DNA from: Natrarchaeobius halalkaliphilus
GTDB taxonomy: Archaea; Halobacteriota; Halobacteria; Halobacteriales; Natrialbaceae
Direction of reading: 5' to 3'
Length of the DNA stretch: 64,000 nucleotides
Assembly (NCBI RefSeq): GCF_003841485.1
Contig: NZ_REFY01000003.1
Span: 310,001 to 374,000, forward strand
Made by a program: the position numbers and the translations under genes. Each line of letters begins with the position of its first letter. Position 1 is the stretch's first letter. The notes under the pieces are model-generated. The model did no database searches, was not told the DNA's origin, and was given only the letters and a program-made list of their open reading frames with translations. This document shows positions 51,944 to 60,323 of the stretch, one piece after another.

Positions 51944-52402
51944 TCACCGGTTCTCGGACGGCTCGGGAGAATCGGTCGAGACCAGCGTCGATATTCGGGC
52001 GTTTTCTTTGATCTTCACCCCGCCGCCGGCAACCGAGATCGGAACCAGCGGGAGGTGTGACGCGACCAGCATCGACGGATGGGAGACGCCTCGAGCCAGC
52101 AGCTCGTTCCGGGGCTGAAGTTGCAGCGTCCGTTCGGCGTCCGTCAGAAACTCGTTGTGCTGGACGACGTACTGGCCACCTTCGAGTTCCCACCAGCCGA
52201 ACTCGTCGTCGGGACTGCGAAGCGACGTCGGGACGGGTTCGAGGTCGGCGTCCTCGAGTTCGTCGCCGCCGAAATCGATACGCCCCGGAGCGGCGACCTC
52301 GTAGATGGCACTTACCGTCAGATCGATACCGTGTTCGTGAACCTGGGTCGGCTCGTACACCAGATTATCGATACACTCGACGAGGGGATGTTCGGCGGAC
52401 AT
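51944..52402 (-). CDS. dCTP deaminase/dUTPase-fold protein
   Basis: The 152-residue product resembles the trimeric dCTP deaminase/dUTPase family: VHEHGIDLTVSAIYEV near the N-terminus, QYVVQHNEFL in the middle and LQPRNELLARGV where Dcd enzymes have an RSS-type motif. Here the two serines are replaced (RNEL), and the catalytic glutamate segment of deaminases is not obvious, so catalysis is uncertain. The ATG at 52402 (MSAEHPLVECID) is preferred over one ten codons upstream. Confidence 0.7.
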   Translation of the reverse strand: MSAEHPLVECIDNLVYEPTQVHEHGIDLTVSAIYEVAAPGRIDFGGDELEDADLEPVPTSLRSPDDEFGWWELEGGQYVVQHNEFLTDAERTLQLQPRNELLARGVSHPSMLVASHLPLVPISVAGGGVKIKENARISTLVSTDSPEPSENR

Positions 52403-52515
52403 TTCGATCGGACGAACGGTTCGAAGCGTCAAAAAGAATGCTCTCTCGCCCGTGAACTCGAGGGCGGAGTTCGATCGATCGGGACCGCTATGGTGGTGGC
52501 ACGTAACTGGAACCC

Positions 52516-53205
52516 ATGGACGTACTCTCCGACGATATCGTTCGATTCATCAGCGCGATCGGCCCCGAACCGGACGCCACCCTCCGCGAGATGGGCGAGT
52601 ACGCGCGTAGCGAGGGGTTCCCGTTCGTCGGCCCGGAGGTCGGTGGGTTTCTCCGGTTCGTTGCACGCGTGAGCGACGCCCGGCGCGTCTTCGAGTTCGG
52701 CTCCGGGTTTGGCTACTCGGCGTACTGGCTCGCCGGTGCGGTGCCCGAAGACGGCGAGATCGTCCTCACCGAAGTCGACGACGACGAACTCGAGCTGGCT
52801 CGAGCGCACCTGGCGGACGGAGGGTACGACGATCGTGCCCGCTACGAGCTGGGAGACGCGATGGACACGATCGAACGATACGACGGGCCGTTCGATGTCG
52901 TCCTGATCGACCACCAGAAACACCGGTACGCTGACGCATTCGAGGCCGTCCGGCCGAAGGTTCCGGTGGGCGGCGTCGTCGTCGCTGACAACGCGATCAC
53001 GGCGGGTCCCATCGAGTTCGAGACGCTCCTCGAAATTCTCGAGGCCGAAGGGAGCGCCGACGGCGACCCCGATCCGATCCAGCGGGCGAACGAATACACT
53101 CGCGGGATCGCGGATTACCTCGGACGCGTTATCGACGATCCCGCGTTCGAGACGATCGTGTTGCCCCTCGGCGAAGGCATCGCCGTCAGTTACCGCGTCG
53201 AATAA
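52516..53205 (+). CDS. O-methyltransferase (class I, catechol-type)
   Basis: The 229-residue product has the SAM motif VFEFGSGFGYSAYWLA, the acidic residue in VLTEVDDDELE, the metal-type DVVLIDHQKHRYADAF and VVVADNAIT of the caffeoyl-CoA/catechol O-methyltransferase family. The acceptor is unknown. Its 3' end overlaps the convergent membrane-protein gene by 16 bp. Confidence 0.89.
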   Translation: MDVLSDDIVRFISAIGPEPDATLREMGEYARSEGFPFVGPEVGGFLRFVARVSDARRVFEFGSGFGYSAYWLAGAVPEDGEIVLTEVDDDELELARAHLADGGYDDRARYELGDAMDTIERYDGPFDVVLIDHQKHRYADAFEAVRPKVPVGGVVVADNAITAGPIEFETLLEILEAEGSADGDPDPIQRANEYTRGIADYLGRVIDDPAFETIVLPLGEGIAVSYRVE

Positions 53206-53648
53206 TCGGAACTCTCTCCGTCGAGGATCTGCTCCTCGGGTATCTCGGACGTACTGGCAGAGCCGAGCTCGCGGAATCCGAGGAACACCGTAGTCGAAGC
53301 GGCCGAAAACAGCGTCCCCCACGTGATCGCAGTCAGCGAGAGCGAAAGCGCCTCGGACGGGCCAGGAACGGCCGCTATGACCGCGTCGGGTCCGATGGCG
53401 TACAGTCCGGCGACGGCCAGGAACGCGACCCACAGCGCGAACGACAGCCGGGCCAGTTCCGGCCGGGAAATCGTCGTTACGAACCGTGCAGCGAGGTAGA
53501 CGCCGACGACGGCAACGCCGGTGGTCCCGATGGTCGCCGCGAGGCCGGCGGCGCCACCGTTGGCGATGCCGGCAACGGCGAAACAGGCGAACGAGGCGGC
53601 GAGTGTCGGCCAGTTTGAGCGGAGTGATCTCGGAATCACGTCGGACAC
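53190..53648 (-). CDS. Hypothetical membrane protein
   Basis: The 152-residue product has four hydrophobic segments (around TLAASFACFAVAGIANGG, TIGTTGVAVVGVYLAARF, LSFALWVAFLAVAGLYA and SLTAITWGTLFSAASTTVFL) and an acidic cytoplasmic tail. It is widely of haloarchaeal type but has no family I can name. It overlaps the O-methyltransferase 3' end by 16 bp on the opposite strand. Confidence 0.65.
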   Translation of the reverse strand: MSDVIPRSLRSNWPTLAASFACFAVAGIANGGAAGLAATIGTTGVAVVGVYLAARFVTTISRPELARLSFALWVAFLAVAGLYAIGPDAVIAAVPGPSEALSLSLTAITWGTLFSAASTTVFLGFRELGSASTSEIPEEQILDGESSDYSTR

Positions 53649-53761
53649 GTGTTTGCTGGCACCTGTCCCCGGTTGATTATATAGTTGTTGGCTGGCGACC
53701 GATCCTCCGCCGAGATGGCGACCGATCCACCGTCAGGAGTATAATGACCGCCAGGAACTGA

Positions 53762-54538
53762 TCACTGCGGAGAATTCAGTCGCGACCTCGGCATCAGGTC
53801 GTCGAAAGGCTGGTCGTCCATCCACTCGATCAACGCGACCAGCTGGTCGGCCGCGGCCTCGAACAGTCGTTCTCCGATCTCGGGCGTGGCGTCGGTTTGG
53901 TCCCCGAAAACGCCGTTCGAGCTGTTTTCGATCGAATCGTAAAACGTCGTCGCCCCGTGGACGCGCTCGCTGTCGTAGTCGAAGACGGCACCTCCATCGC
54001 GGGCTTCCTCGAGGCGTCCCTCACGAACGAGGTCGCGGGCGATGTGCATGATCATCGCTGTCTCTTTTGGTCCTCCGTGGGGACCGGGCGTTTCGAAGAC
54101 GTCCTCGATCAGATCCGGAATCGATTCGTCCCACATCCACTCGATCGCAAACGCCGTCTCGTCGTCACGGAGTCGCCGGCCGACCTCGCGGAGATGGGGG
54201 ACGTTACCACCGTGTGCGTTGACGTAGACGATCCGATCGATTCCGTGATAGGAGAGGTTTCTCGAGAAGCTCTCGACGTAGTCACGAAAGACCGGCGGTT
54301 CGACCCACATCGTCCCGGGAAACTGTCGGTGGTGTGCGCTGACGCCGATCGGAATCACCGGTGTACAGAGATGGCCCGTTCGGTCGGTCGCCGCGCGGGC
54401 AAGGCTCTCCGCGATCAGGTGATCCGTTCCTTCCGGGAGATGCGGGCCGTGCTGTTCGGTCGATCCGAGCGGAACGACGGCGAGGGACTCGTCGGCGCCG
54501 TCGACGAGGTCGGGCCAGCTTCGGTGTGGGAGATACAT
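53762..54538 (-). CDS. Creatininase-family metal-dependent amidohydrolase
   Basis: The 258-residue product carries the creatininase-family metal site: VVPLGSTEQHGPHLP, GTDHLIAE, VYVNAHGGN and PGPHGGPKETAMIM. The family includes creatininase and the archaeal formamide hydrolase ArfB of riboflavin/F420 biosynthesis, as well as many of unknown substrate. I cannot assign one. It diverges from nikR, whose start is about 155 bp away. Confidence 0.87.
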   Translation of the reverse strand: MYLPHRSWPDLVDGADESLAVVPLGSTEQHGPHLPEGTDHLIAESLARAATDRTGHLCTPVIPIGVSAHHRQFPGTMWVEPPVFRDYVESFSRNLSYHGIDRIVYVNAHGGNVPHLREVGRRLRDDETAFAIEWMWDESIPDLIEDVFETPGPHGGPKETAMIMHIARDLVREGRLEEARDGGAVFDYDSERVHGATTFYDSIENSSNGVFGDQTDATPEIGERLFEAAADQLVALIEWMDDQPFDDLMPRSRLNSPQ

Positions 54539-54664
54539 ACATCACGCTTGGAGGCCAGGTGCAAAACGGTGTATGGCCGATCCAGCGAGTACGCCCGCTG
54601 AACGACGTCGAACCGGTGAATTTTGCCTGTGCCTGCTCGCAGGAAACCCGATGGATGATAAGGC

Positions 54665-54676
54665 TTAATATATTTT
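54665..54676 (+). promoter_or_regulatory. Promoter of nikR
   Basis: TTAATATATTTT provides a TATA element centred about 24 bp before the ATG at 54694, so the transcript is probably leaderless. No obvious long-dyad NikR operator is visible here. Confidence 0.5.
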
Positions 54677-54693
54677 GACCACCGAGTTATTAC

Positions 54694-55122
54694 ATGGCAG
54701 TCGTAAGCGTCTCGATGCCGGACGAGCTTCTCGATCGACTCGACGAGTTCGCACAGGAACACGGCTACACGGGCCGGAGCGAGGTCGTCAGAGAGGCCTC
54801 GAGAAACCTCCTCGGTGAGTTCGAGGACACCCGTCTCGAGGAGAGAGATCTGATGGGGATCGTCACGGTACTGTTCGATTACGAGACGACCAGCGTCGAA
54901 GAACAGATGATGCACCTGCGTCACGAGCACGAGGAGCTGGTCGCCTCGAACTTCCACAGCCACGTCGGTGACCACTACTGTATGGAGCTGTTCGTCCTCG
55001 AGGGACAACTCGAGGACATCTCGACGTTCGTCGGCAAGATCAGGGCCACGAAAGACGCACTCACCGTCGACTACTCCGTTATTCCGGTCGACGACTTCGA
55101 TCCGATTTCACAGGGACGGTGA
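54694..55122 (+). CDS. nikR: Nickel-responsive regulator NikR
   Basis: The 142-residue product has a ribbon-helix-helix N-terminus ([34 protein letters not shown]) and an ACT-like nickel-binding domain. The ligands match the E. coli pattern: His77 (HLRHEH), His88 and His90 (NFHSH), and Cys96 (HYC). It should repress nickel uptake or nickel-dependent genes when nickel is plentiful. No nickel transporter, urease or hydrogenase gene is found in the window, so its target is elsewhere or is one of the neighbours. Confidence 0.93.
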   Translation: MAVVSVSMPDELLDRLDEFAQEHGYTGRSEVVREASRNLLGEFEDTRLEERDLMGIVTVLFDYETTSVEEQMMHLRHEHEELVASNFHSHVGDHYCMELFVLEGQLEDISTFVGKIRATKDALTVDYSVIPVDDFDPISQGR

Positions 55123-55228
55123 ACTGCCCCGGGGTCAAGCCCCGAGGCGCTCGTCTTGCTCATCCGTAGATTTTCGATGCGAATTTTTCCTCGCACTGCG
55201 CCGACCTCACACCGTTCGCTCCGACCTC

Positions 55229-55310
55229 ATACGGTCTACTGTAAGTCGTTACCGGAGCGACCGCAGGATGGCTCGCGGTCGCTCCGGTGAAAAGTCACAG
55301 CAAACCGTAT
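55229..55310. repeat. 82-bp palindromic repeat element, copy 3
   Basis: The ends ATACGGTCTACTGTAAGTCG and the complement of CACAGCAAACCGTAT match copy 1, and the middle GAGCGACCGC...GCGGTCGCTC forms a long perfect stem. The length equals copy 1 (82 bp). Its final base is the first base of the TGA stop codon of the ABC permease gene read on the minus strand. It lies in the gap between nikR and that gene. Confidence 0.85.
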
Positions 55311-56083
55311 CAGTCCGTTCGCGGGATCGATCGCGCGCCGAGTGCGAACGCGACTCCGGCGAGTACAGCCAGGACCACGAGGTTCGCAAGCACGGGATCG
55401 ATTCCGACACCGTTCGGAGCGGCCGCATCCGGATCGGTCGCCGCCCGGACGCCGCGAGCGAAGTACGTAAGCGGCGAGAGTCCGACCAGGGGCTCGAACC
55501 AGTCGGGAAGCTGCTCGAGTGCGATGAACGTCTCGGAGAGAAAGAGCAACGGAAGCCCGATCGCGTTGCTCGCGGCGACCGCCCCGTCGCGGGAGTCGGT
55601 GTAGCTCCCCAGCATCGCACCCACGCCACAGAAACAGACCACGCCGAGGAGGACGTACGGAACGAGAAGGGGCGAGAAAACGATCTCCGCACCCGTCAGG
55701 GCGATCACGAGCGCGAGGATGAGCAGGCTCGCGAGTCCGATGATCACCGCGTTGACGAGCGTCTGGGCGAAAAGCCACTCGAGGCGGGTGAGCGGCGTCG
55801 TCGCGAGCTTTTCGAAGCGATTGCCTTCGCGATGGCGGGCGACCTCGCTTCCCATCCGAGACAGCGGCGTAAAGAGGACGACGACGGCGAGATATCCGGG
55901 GACGTAGTACGCCGCCGGCTCCGCGAACAGACCGCCGCCGGTCGGGTCAGTTCGGATCAGCGCGCCGAAGATGACGATGAGAATCACCGGGAAGAAGAAC
56001 GTGAAAAAGACCGCCGTTCGTCGGCGAACGAACGACCGCCACCCGGCGGTCGCTTCCGACCGAACTCGTCCGACCCGACTCAC
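55310..56083 (-). CDS. ABC-2 type transporter permease
   Basis: The 257-residue product has an N-terminal cytoplasmic helix followed by six hydrophobic segments, beginning VFFTFFFPVILIVIFGALI, and the ABC-2 pattern GNRFEKLATTPLTRLEW. It forms an exporter with the adjoining ATPase; the two genes overlap by 4 bp. The last codon merges with palindromic repeat copy 3. Confidence 0.9.
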   Translation of the reverse strand: MSRVGRVRSEATAGWRSFVRRRTAVFFTFFFPVILIVIFGALIRTDPTGGGLFAEPAAYYVPGYLAVVVLFTPLSRMGSEVARHREGNRFEKLATTPLTRLEWLFAQTLVNAVIIGLASLLILALVIALTGAEIVFSPLLVPYVLLGVVCFCGVGAMLGSYTDSRDGAVAASNAIGLPLLFLSETFIALEQLPDWFEPLVGLSPLTYFARGVRAATDPDAAAPNGVGIDPVLANLVVLAVLAGVAFALGARSIPRTD

Positions 56084-57105
56084 GCGGTTTCACCTCGTTG
56101 CGTACCGCCGCCGTCGCCGTCCGCCGGATCAGTTCCCTCGGGCTCACCGCCGGAGCGGGTTCCGGGTCGACCCGTTCGACTCCGCTCCGTCTCGGCTGCG
56201 AGCTCGAGGTAGACGTCGTCGAGATCAGGTTCGGCCCAGCTCAGGCCGGTATACTCGATGCCGTGGCTCTCGAGTTCGTCGACGACCGATCCGACGGCTG
56301 TGGCTTCGACGTCGGAGACGACCACGGCACCGCTCGCGCTCGAGGTGGGGCCACCGCGTCGATGCCGTACGGGTCGCTCGACGGGATACTCGAGGAAATC
56401 GAACGCGGCCGGATCGGCGCTCGTCTCGATCGTCACGCGACTCGAGCCGCCGTATTCGCGGACGAGTTCCGCCGGGGGGCCGCGAGCGACGAGCGAACCG
56501 TCGGCAAGTAAGCCGACCCGATCGGCTAGCCGTTCGGCCTCGGCCATATCGTGCGTCGTAAGAACGACGGTCGTCCCGGTCGCGGCGAGGTCCTCGATCA
56601 ACCGCCACACGGTCCGTCGACCGGCGGGATCGATTCCGGTCGTCGGCTCGTCGAGAAAAAGGACGTCGGGATCGTTGACCAGCGTCGAGCCGACGCAGAC
56701 GCGTCGCTGCTGGCCGCCCGAGAGATTCTCGTAGGCCGTCCCGCCTGCATCGCTCAGGCCAACGGCCGCGAGGACGTCGTCGGGGTCGCGGGGGGTGGCA
56801 TAGAGGTTTCCGTAGTACGAGAGCAACTCGCGAGCGGTGAGGCGATCCGGTGGCGAAAACGCCTGTGGCAACGCTCCGAGTCGATTGCGGTCGACGGTCG
56901 TCGGGGACGTCTCGAGGATGCGGACGGTCCCCGAATCGAGATCGGTCGTGCCCGTCAGCGCACGGACCAGCGTGGTCTTTCCGGCTCCGTTCGGTCCGAT
57001 CAGCGCGAATACCTCGCCGCGTTCGACGGCCAGGGAGGCCCCCGAAAGCGCGACCGTCTCGCCGTACGTTTTCTCGACCCCTGTCGCCTCGACGACGGCT
57101 TCCAT
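56080..57105 (-). CDS. ABC-2 type transporter ATP-binding protein
   Basis: The 341-residue product has Walker A GPNGAGKTT, signature LSGGQQRRV, Walker B VLFLDEPTTGID and the H-loop THDMAEA. A C-terminal region of about 100 residues is typical of export ATPases, and its last 35 residues are Gly/Glu/Arg-rich and probably disordered. The substrate could be a drug, lipid or polysaccharide; this is unknown. It is divergent from the flavin oxidoreductase gene at 57239. Confidence 0.92.
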   Translation of the reverse strand: MEAVVEATGVEKTYGETVALSGASLAVERGEVFALIGPNGAGKTTLVRALTGTTDLDSGTVRILETSPTTVDRNRLGALPQAFSPPDRLTARELLSYYGNLYATPRDPDDVLAAVGLSDAGGTAYENLSGGQQRRVCVGSTLVNDPDVLFLDEPTTGIDPAGRRTVWRLIEDLAATGTTVVLTTHDMAEAERLADRVGLLADGSLVARGPPAELVREYGGSSRVTIETSADPAAFDFLEYPVERPVRHRRGGPTSSASGAVVVSDVEATAVGSVVDELESHGIEYTGLSWAEPDLDDVYLELAAETERSRTGRPGTRSGGEPEGTDPADGDGGGTQRGETA

Positions 57106-57238
57106 ACCGTCGAGTACCGACCCGGTCCGGGTAAGGGGTTCGATTCGGCCGTGGGCGGTCCGTCTCGGTAGCCGGACCGTCGCCGCTCTTGCCGTCGCAG
57201 GCCCAACCGTTACCGACCGGCTCGTGATAGGCGAACGA

Positions 57239-58195
57239 GTGACTCAGCTTGGTTACACGCTCTCGAGTGAAGAACACGGACCGATGGAGCTCGTCGAGAA
57301 CGCTCGACGAGCCGAAGCTGCCGGCTTCGACTTCGTCTCGATCTCGGATCACTTTCACCCCTGGATCTCGGCACAGGGGGAGTCGCCGTTCGTCTGGTCG
57401 ACGCTCGGCGCGATCGCCGCCGCGACGGACGAGATCGACGTCGGCGTCGGCGTCACCTGCCCCACGATGCGGATCCACCCGCTCAACGTCGCACACGCGG
57501 TCGCCACCGTGGACGAAATGCTGGACGATCGGTTTACGTTCGGCGTCGGGACCGGCGAGAATCTGAACGAACACGTCGTCGGCCACCGATGGCCCGAACA
57601 CGACGTTCGCCTCGAGATGCTCGAAGAGGCGATGGCCGTCATGCGATCGCTGTGGACCGGCGAGACGATCAGTCACCGAGGCGAGTACTACACGGTCGAA
57701 AACGCCCGGCTCTATACGGTTCCGGACGACCAGCCGACGACGATCGCGAGCGCCTTCGGGCCACGGACCGCCGAGTGGGCCGCCGAATACGGCGACGGAA
57801 TCTGGTGTTCGGGGCCACAGACTGAGATCGTCGATATCTACGAGGACGCCGGTGGCGAGGGGCCGCGATACACGCAGGTCCACTGTTGTTACGCCGAAAC
57901 CGAAGCCGAGGCGATCGACACCGTCCTCAAGTACTGGCCCAATGGCTCGTTGCCGGGCGAGCTCGCACAAGAGTTGCCAACCCCTGCACATTTCGAGCAG
58001 GCTGCATCGATGGTCGACCGCGAGGACGTTGGGGCGTCTGGGACGATCACTGATCCGGATCCGACAGCACACGTCGAGGGTATCCAGGAGGCGATCGACG
58101 CCGGCTACGATCACGTCTACGTTCACCAGATCGGCCCCGATCAGGCGGAACTCCTCGAGTTCTACGAGGAAGATGTGTTGCCGTCCTTCGAGTGA
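57239..58195 (+). CDS. LLM-class flavin-dependent oxidoreductase (TIGR03557-like)
   Basis: The product of about 318 residues has the luciferase-like barrel: TQLGYTLSSEEHGP at the start, SDHFHPW, GVGTGENLNEHVVG and WAAEYGDGIW, in close accord with F420-type G6PDH-related enzymes of the TIGR03557 group. Cofactor and substrate are not provable. The GTG at 57239 is chosen because MTQLGYTL is the usual N-terminus; a GTG at 57224 is an alternative. It is homologous to the protein at 1315-2280, with which it shares DHFHPW and the NLNE/LLNE-type flavin motif. Confidence 0.86.
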   Translation: MTQLGYTLSSEEHGPMELVENARRAEAAGFDFVSISDHFHPWISAQGESPFVWSTLGAIAAATDEIDVGVGVTCPTMRIHPLNVAHAVATVDEMLDDRFTFGVGTGENLNEHVVGHRWPEHDVRLEMLEEAMAVMRSLWTGETISHRGEYYTVENARLYTVPDDQPTTIASAFGPRTAEWAAEYGDGIWCSGPQTEIVDIYEDAGGEGPRYTQVHCCYAETEAEAIDTVLKYWPNGSLPGELAQELPTPAHFEQAASMVDREDVGASGTITDPDPTAHVEGIQEAIDAGYDHVYVHQIGPDQAELLEFYEEDVLPSFE

Positions 58196-58317
58196 GAACC
58201 GCGAGCGGAACGATCGCAACGGTCGGATCCGGACAGCAACGGCCCCATTCCAGTGAATCACTGTGGTCCGGGTCGCTGGCCTTTTGTCGTCCCGTCACGG
58301 ACTCGAGAGCGAACACC

Positions 58318-58995
58318 GTGGCACTCCTCGTGACCGCGCTCGCGGGGGTCGTCTTCGGACTCGCCCTCGCCGCACCGCCCGGACCGATGAACGCGATCAT
58401 TGCCGAAGAGAGCGTCGTCAGCGGCTGGCGGGCGGGGTTCAGAGCGGGCCTCGGCGCGATGGTCGCGGACGTGCTGTTTTTCGTTCTCACCCTGGCCGGC
58501 GTCGTCACCGTCATCGACCGATACCAGGTCGTTCGACCGGCCCTCTACCTCGCCGGTGGACTCTTGATGCTCTACTTCGCCGTCGGCGCGATCAGGGCGG
58601 CCCGATCCGCAGCCTCGTTCACGGGCGACGGCCAGCGCGCGTCGAAGGGATTTCGTAAAACGTTCGCGCTTTCGCTGACCAATCCGTACCAGATCGGGTT
58701 CTGGCTCACCGTCGGCGTCGGGTTGCTCGAGTCGGGCAGCCTGGACGTCCTCTCGTACGTTCCTGCGGCTGGCGATGGTCTCGCTGGCCTGCTTGTCGTC
58801 CAGACCGGCTCACCTGCGCTCCTGTTCGGCTTCTTCGCCGGGATCGGACTCTGGATCGTTACCTACCCCGCAACACTGGTGTCGATCGGTCGTCGAGTCG
58901 ATCGGTTCGCTCCCGCGGTTTCCGCCCTCAGCGCGGTCGTTCTGGCGGGGTTCGGACTGGTGTTCTTCGTGGTGGGAGTGGGTCAGATCGGTTGA
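58318..58995 (+). CDS. LysE-family amino-acid exporter-like membrane protein
   Basis: The product of about 225 residues has a GTG start at 58318 and six hydrophobic segments. It carries the LysE/RhtB features AAPPGPMNAI near the N-terminus and LTNPYQIGFWL in the middle. It may export an amino acid or related solute; the substrate is unknown. It begins about 120 bp after the flavin oxidoreductase gene in the same direction. Confidence 0.85.
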   Translation: MALLVTALAGVVFGLALAAPPGPMNAIIAEESVVSGWRAGFRAGLGAMVADVLFFVLTLAGVVTVIDRYQVVRPALYLAGGLLMLYFAVGAIRAARSAASFTGDGQRASKGFRKTFALSLTNPYQIGFWLTVGVGLLESGSLDVLSYVPAAGDGLAGLLVVQTGSPALLFGFFAGIGLWIVTYPATLVSIGRRVDRFAPAVSALSAVVLAGFGLVFFVVGVGQIG

Positions 58996-59013
58996 TCGGG
59001 GGGGCTCGAATCG

Positions 59014-59685
59014 TCAGCCCATGCCGGCGATTTCGTCCTCGAGCCACTCCTGAAACCATTTAACGCGTTTGAGGCGCTGGTGAGCGATGCTCTCTGCAGT
59101 GTCGCTTTCGACGCGCGAGGCGGCGTCGTAGCCACGATCGAGAACGCGCTCGACCATCTCGTCTGCGTCCATGTGCGTTCGGGCTTCGTACCCCATGCGC
59201 AACAGCATCAGCGCCGTTCCGTTCGCACCGATCTTGTCGAGGAGATCCGCCTCGATGAGAGACTGCGTCTCGAGCGACAGGTCCTCCAGATCCCCCCGGT
59301 AAGAGTGGTGTTCGATCGCGCGACACACCTGATGAATGAACGATTCGGGATACTCCGAGCGCGATTCGAGATACTCGCGGGCGATCCGAGCGCCAGCTTC
59401 GGCGTGAAGTTCCTGGTCGGTCTCGAGTTTCGCGACGTCGTGAAAGAGCGCAGCGACGCGAGTCACATCGACGTCTGCGCCCTCCTTGTTGGCGATCTCT
59501 TCAGCGAGATCGACCACGTTCAGGATGTGGTTGTGGCGGTACTCAGCGGAGTGCCACGGATACCACCGCATTCGCCCACCCTCCTCTTCTTTTTCCACGC
59601 TGGCCGAGAGGTACTCGAAGACGAACCCTTTCATCTCCTCGAACTCGACGTCGGGTACCCTGTTCTCTTTTATTTCGACGCCCAC
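59014..59685 (-). CDS. HD-domain metal-dependent phosphohydrolase
   Basis: The 223-residue product has the HD motif ALFHDVAKLETD and upstream histidine in YRHNHILNVVDLA, plus EHHSYRG, all consistent with an active HD domain. A possible phosphate monoester or nucleotide is the substrate, but no specific role is known. A GTG at 59685 is chosen because GGAGGGA lies 6 bases upstream; an ATG at 59634 and a longer frame to 59886 are less well supported. Confidence 0.84.
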   Translation of the reverse strand: MGVEIKENRVPDVEFEEMKGFVFEYLSASVEKEEEGGRMRWYPWHSAEYRHNHILNVVDLAEEIANKEGADVDVTRVAALFHDVAKLETDQELHAEAGARIAREYLESRSEYPESFIHQVCRAIEHHSYRGDLEDLSLETQSLIEADLLDKIGANGTALMLLRMGYEARTHMDADEMVERVLDRGYDAASRVESDTAESIAHQRLKRVKWFQEWLEDEIAGMG

Positions 59686-59906
59686 GAGAGATCCCTCCGC
59701 AATAGACGAACGATAGTCATTGAGTGAATGTTCGGGAGTTTCGCTCTTTAGCCTTTGGTTCGCCGTACTGACCAGTTCGACGACCGTCACGAAAAGGCGA
59801 CCGTTCGTGCGACGTGAACTATGGAGCGCTCGCTCGTTACTATCCCCTCGAAGTGTCGCGGAAACACCACCGGTAAAACCAAACATACACCGACGGAAAT
59901 AGGGGT

Positions 59907-60323
59907 ATGGTCAGTACGCAGGAGGGACGATCGATCAGGTGTCTCGTCTCGAAAGTGGGGCTCGACGGTCACGACCGCGGCGCACACGTCATCGCTCGAG
60001 CCTTCCGGGACGCCGGCTTCGAAGTCATTTACTCCGGTCTGCACAAGGCACCCGAGGAGATCGTTCAGGCGGCGGTCCAGGAGGACGTCGACGTGCTCGG
60101 AATCTCTATTCTTTCTGGTGCCCACGACACGCTCGTCCCGAAGATCATGGACGGGTTAGCGGAGTACGACGCCAAAGACGACACTCTCGTCCTCGTCGGC
60201 GGGGTCATCCCCGACGAGGACCGCCAGGAACTCAGGGACGCCGGCGTCGCGGCGATCTTCGGTCCAGGGACGTCGATCGAGGAGACGATCGAGTTCGTCC
60301 GCGAGAACGCACCCGAACGATGA
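59907..60323 (+). CDS. mcmA2: Methylmalonyl-CoA mutase small (B12-binding) subunit
   Basis: The 138-residue product is a complete cobalamin-binding Rossmann domain with the Dx-H-xxG motif (LDGHDRGAHV, His22 the lower axial cobalt ligand), the SILSGAH segment and the GPGTSIEE end. With the large subunit at 2-1144 it forms the split mutase. Its 3' end overlaps meaB (ATGA), so the subunit and its chaperone are translated together. Confidence 0.94.
   Translation: MVSTQEGRSIRCLVSKVGLDGHDRGAHVIARAFRDAGFEVIYSGLHKAPEEIVQAAVQEDVDVLGISILSGAHDTLVPKIMDGLAEYDAKDDTLVLVGGVIPDEDRQELRDAGVAAIFGPGTSIEETIEFVRENAPER

Noticed and set aside
56225-58261. Very long minus-strand open frame across the ABC ATPase and flavin oxidoreductase genes
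   Set aside because: It overlaps two well-recognised genes, has no family motifs and becomes extremely arginine-rich, unlike haloarchaeal proteins.
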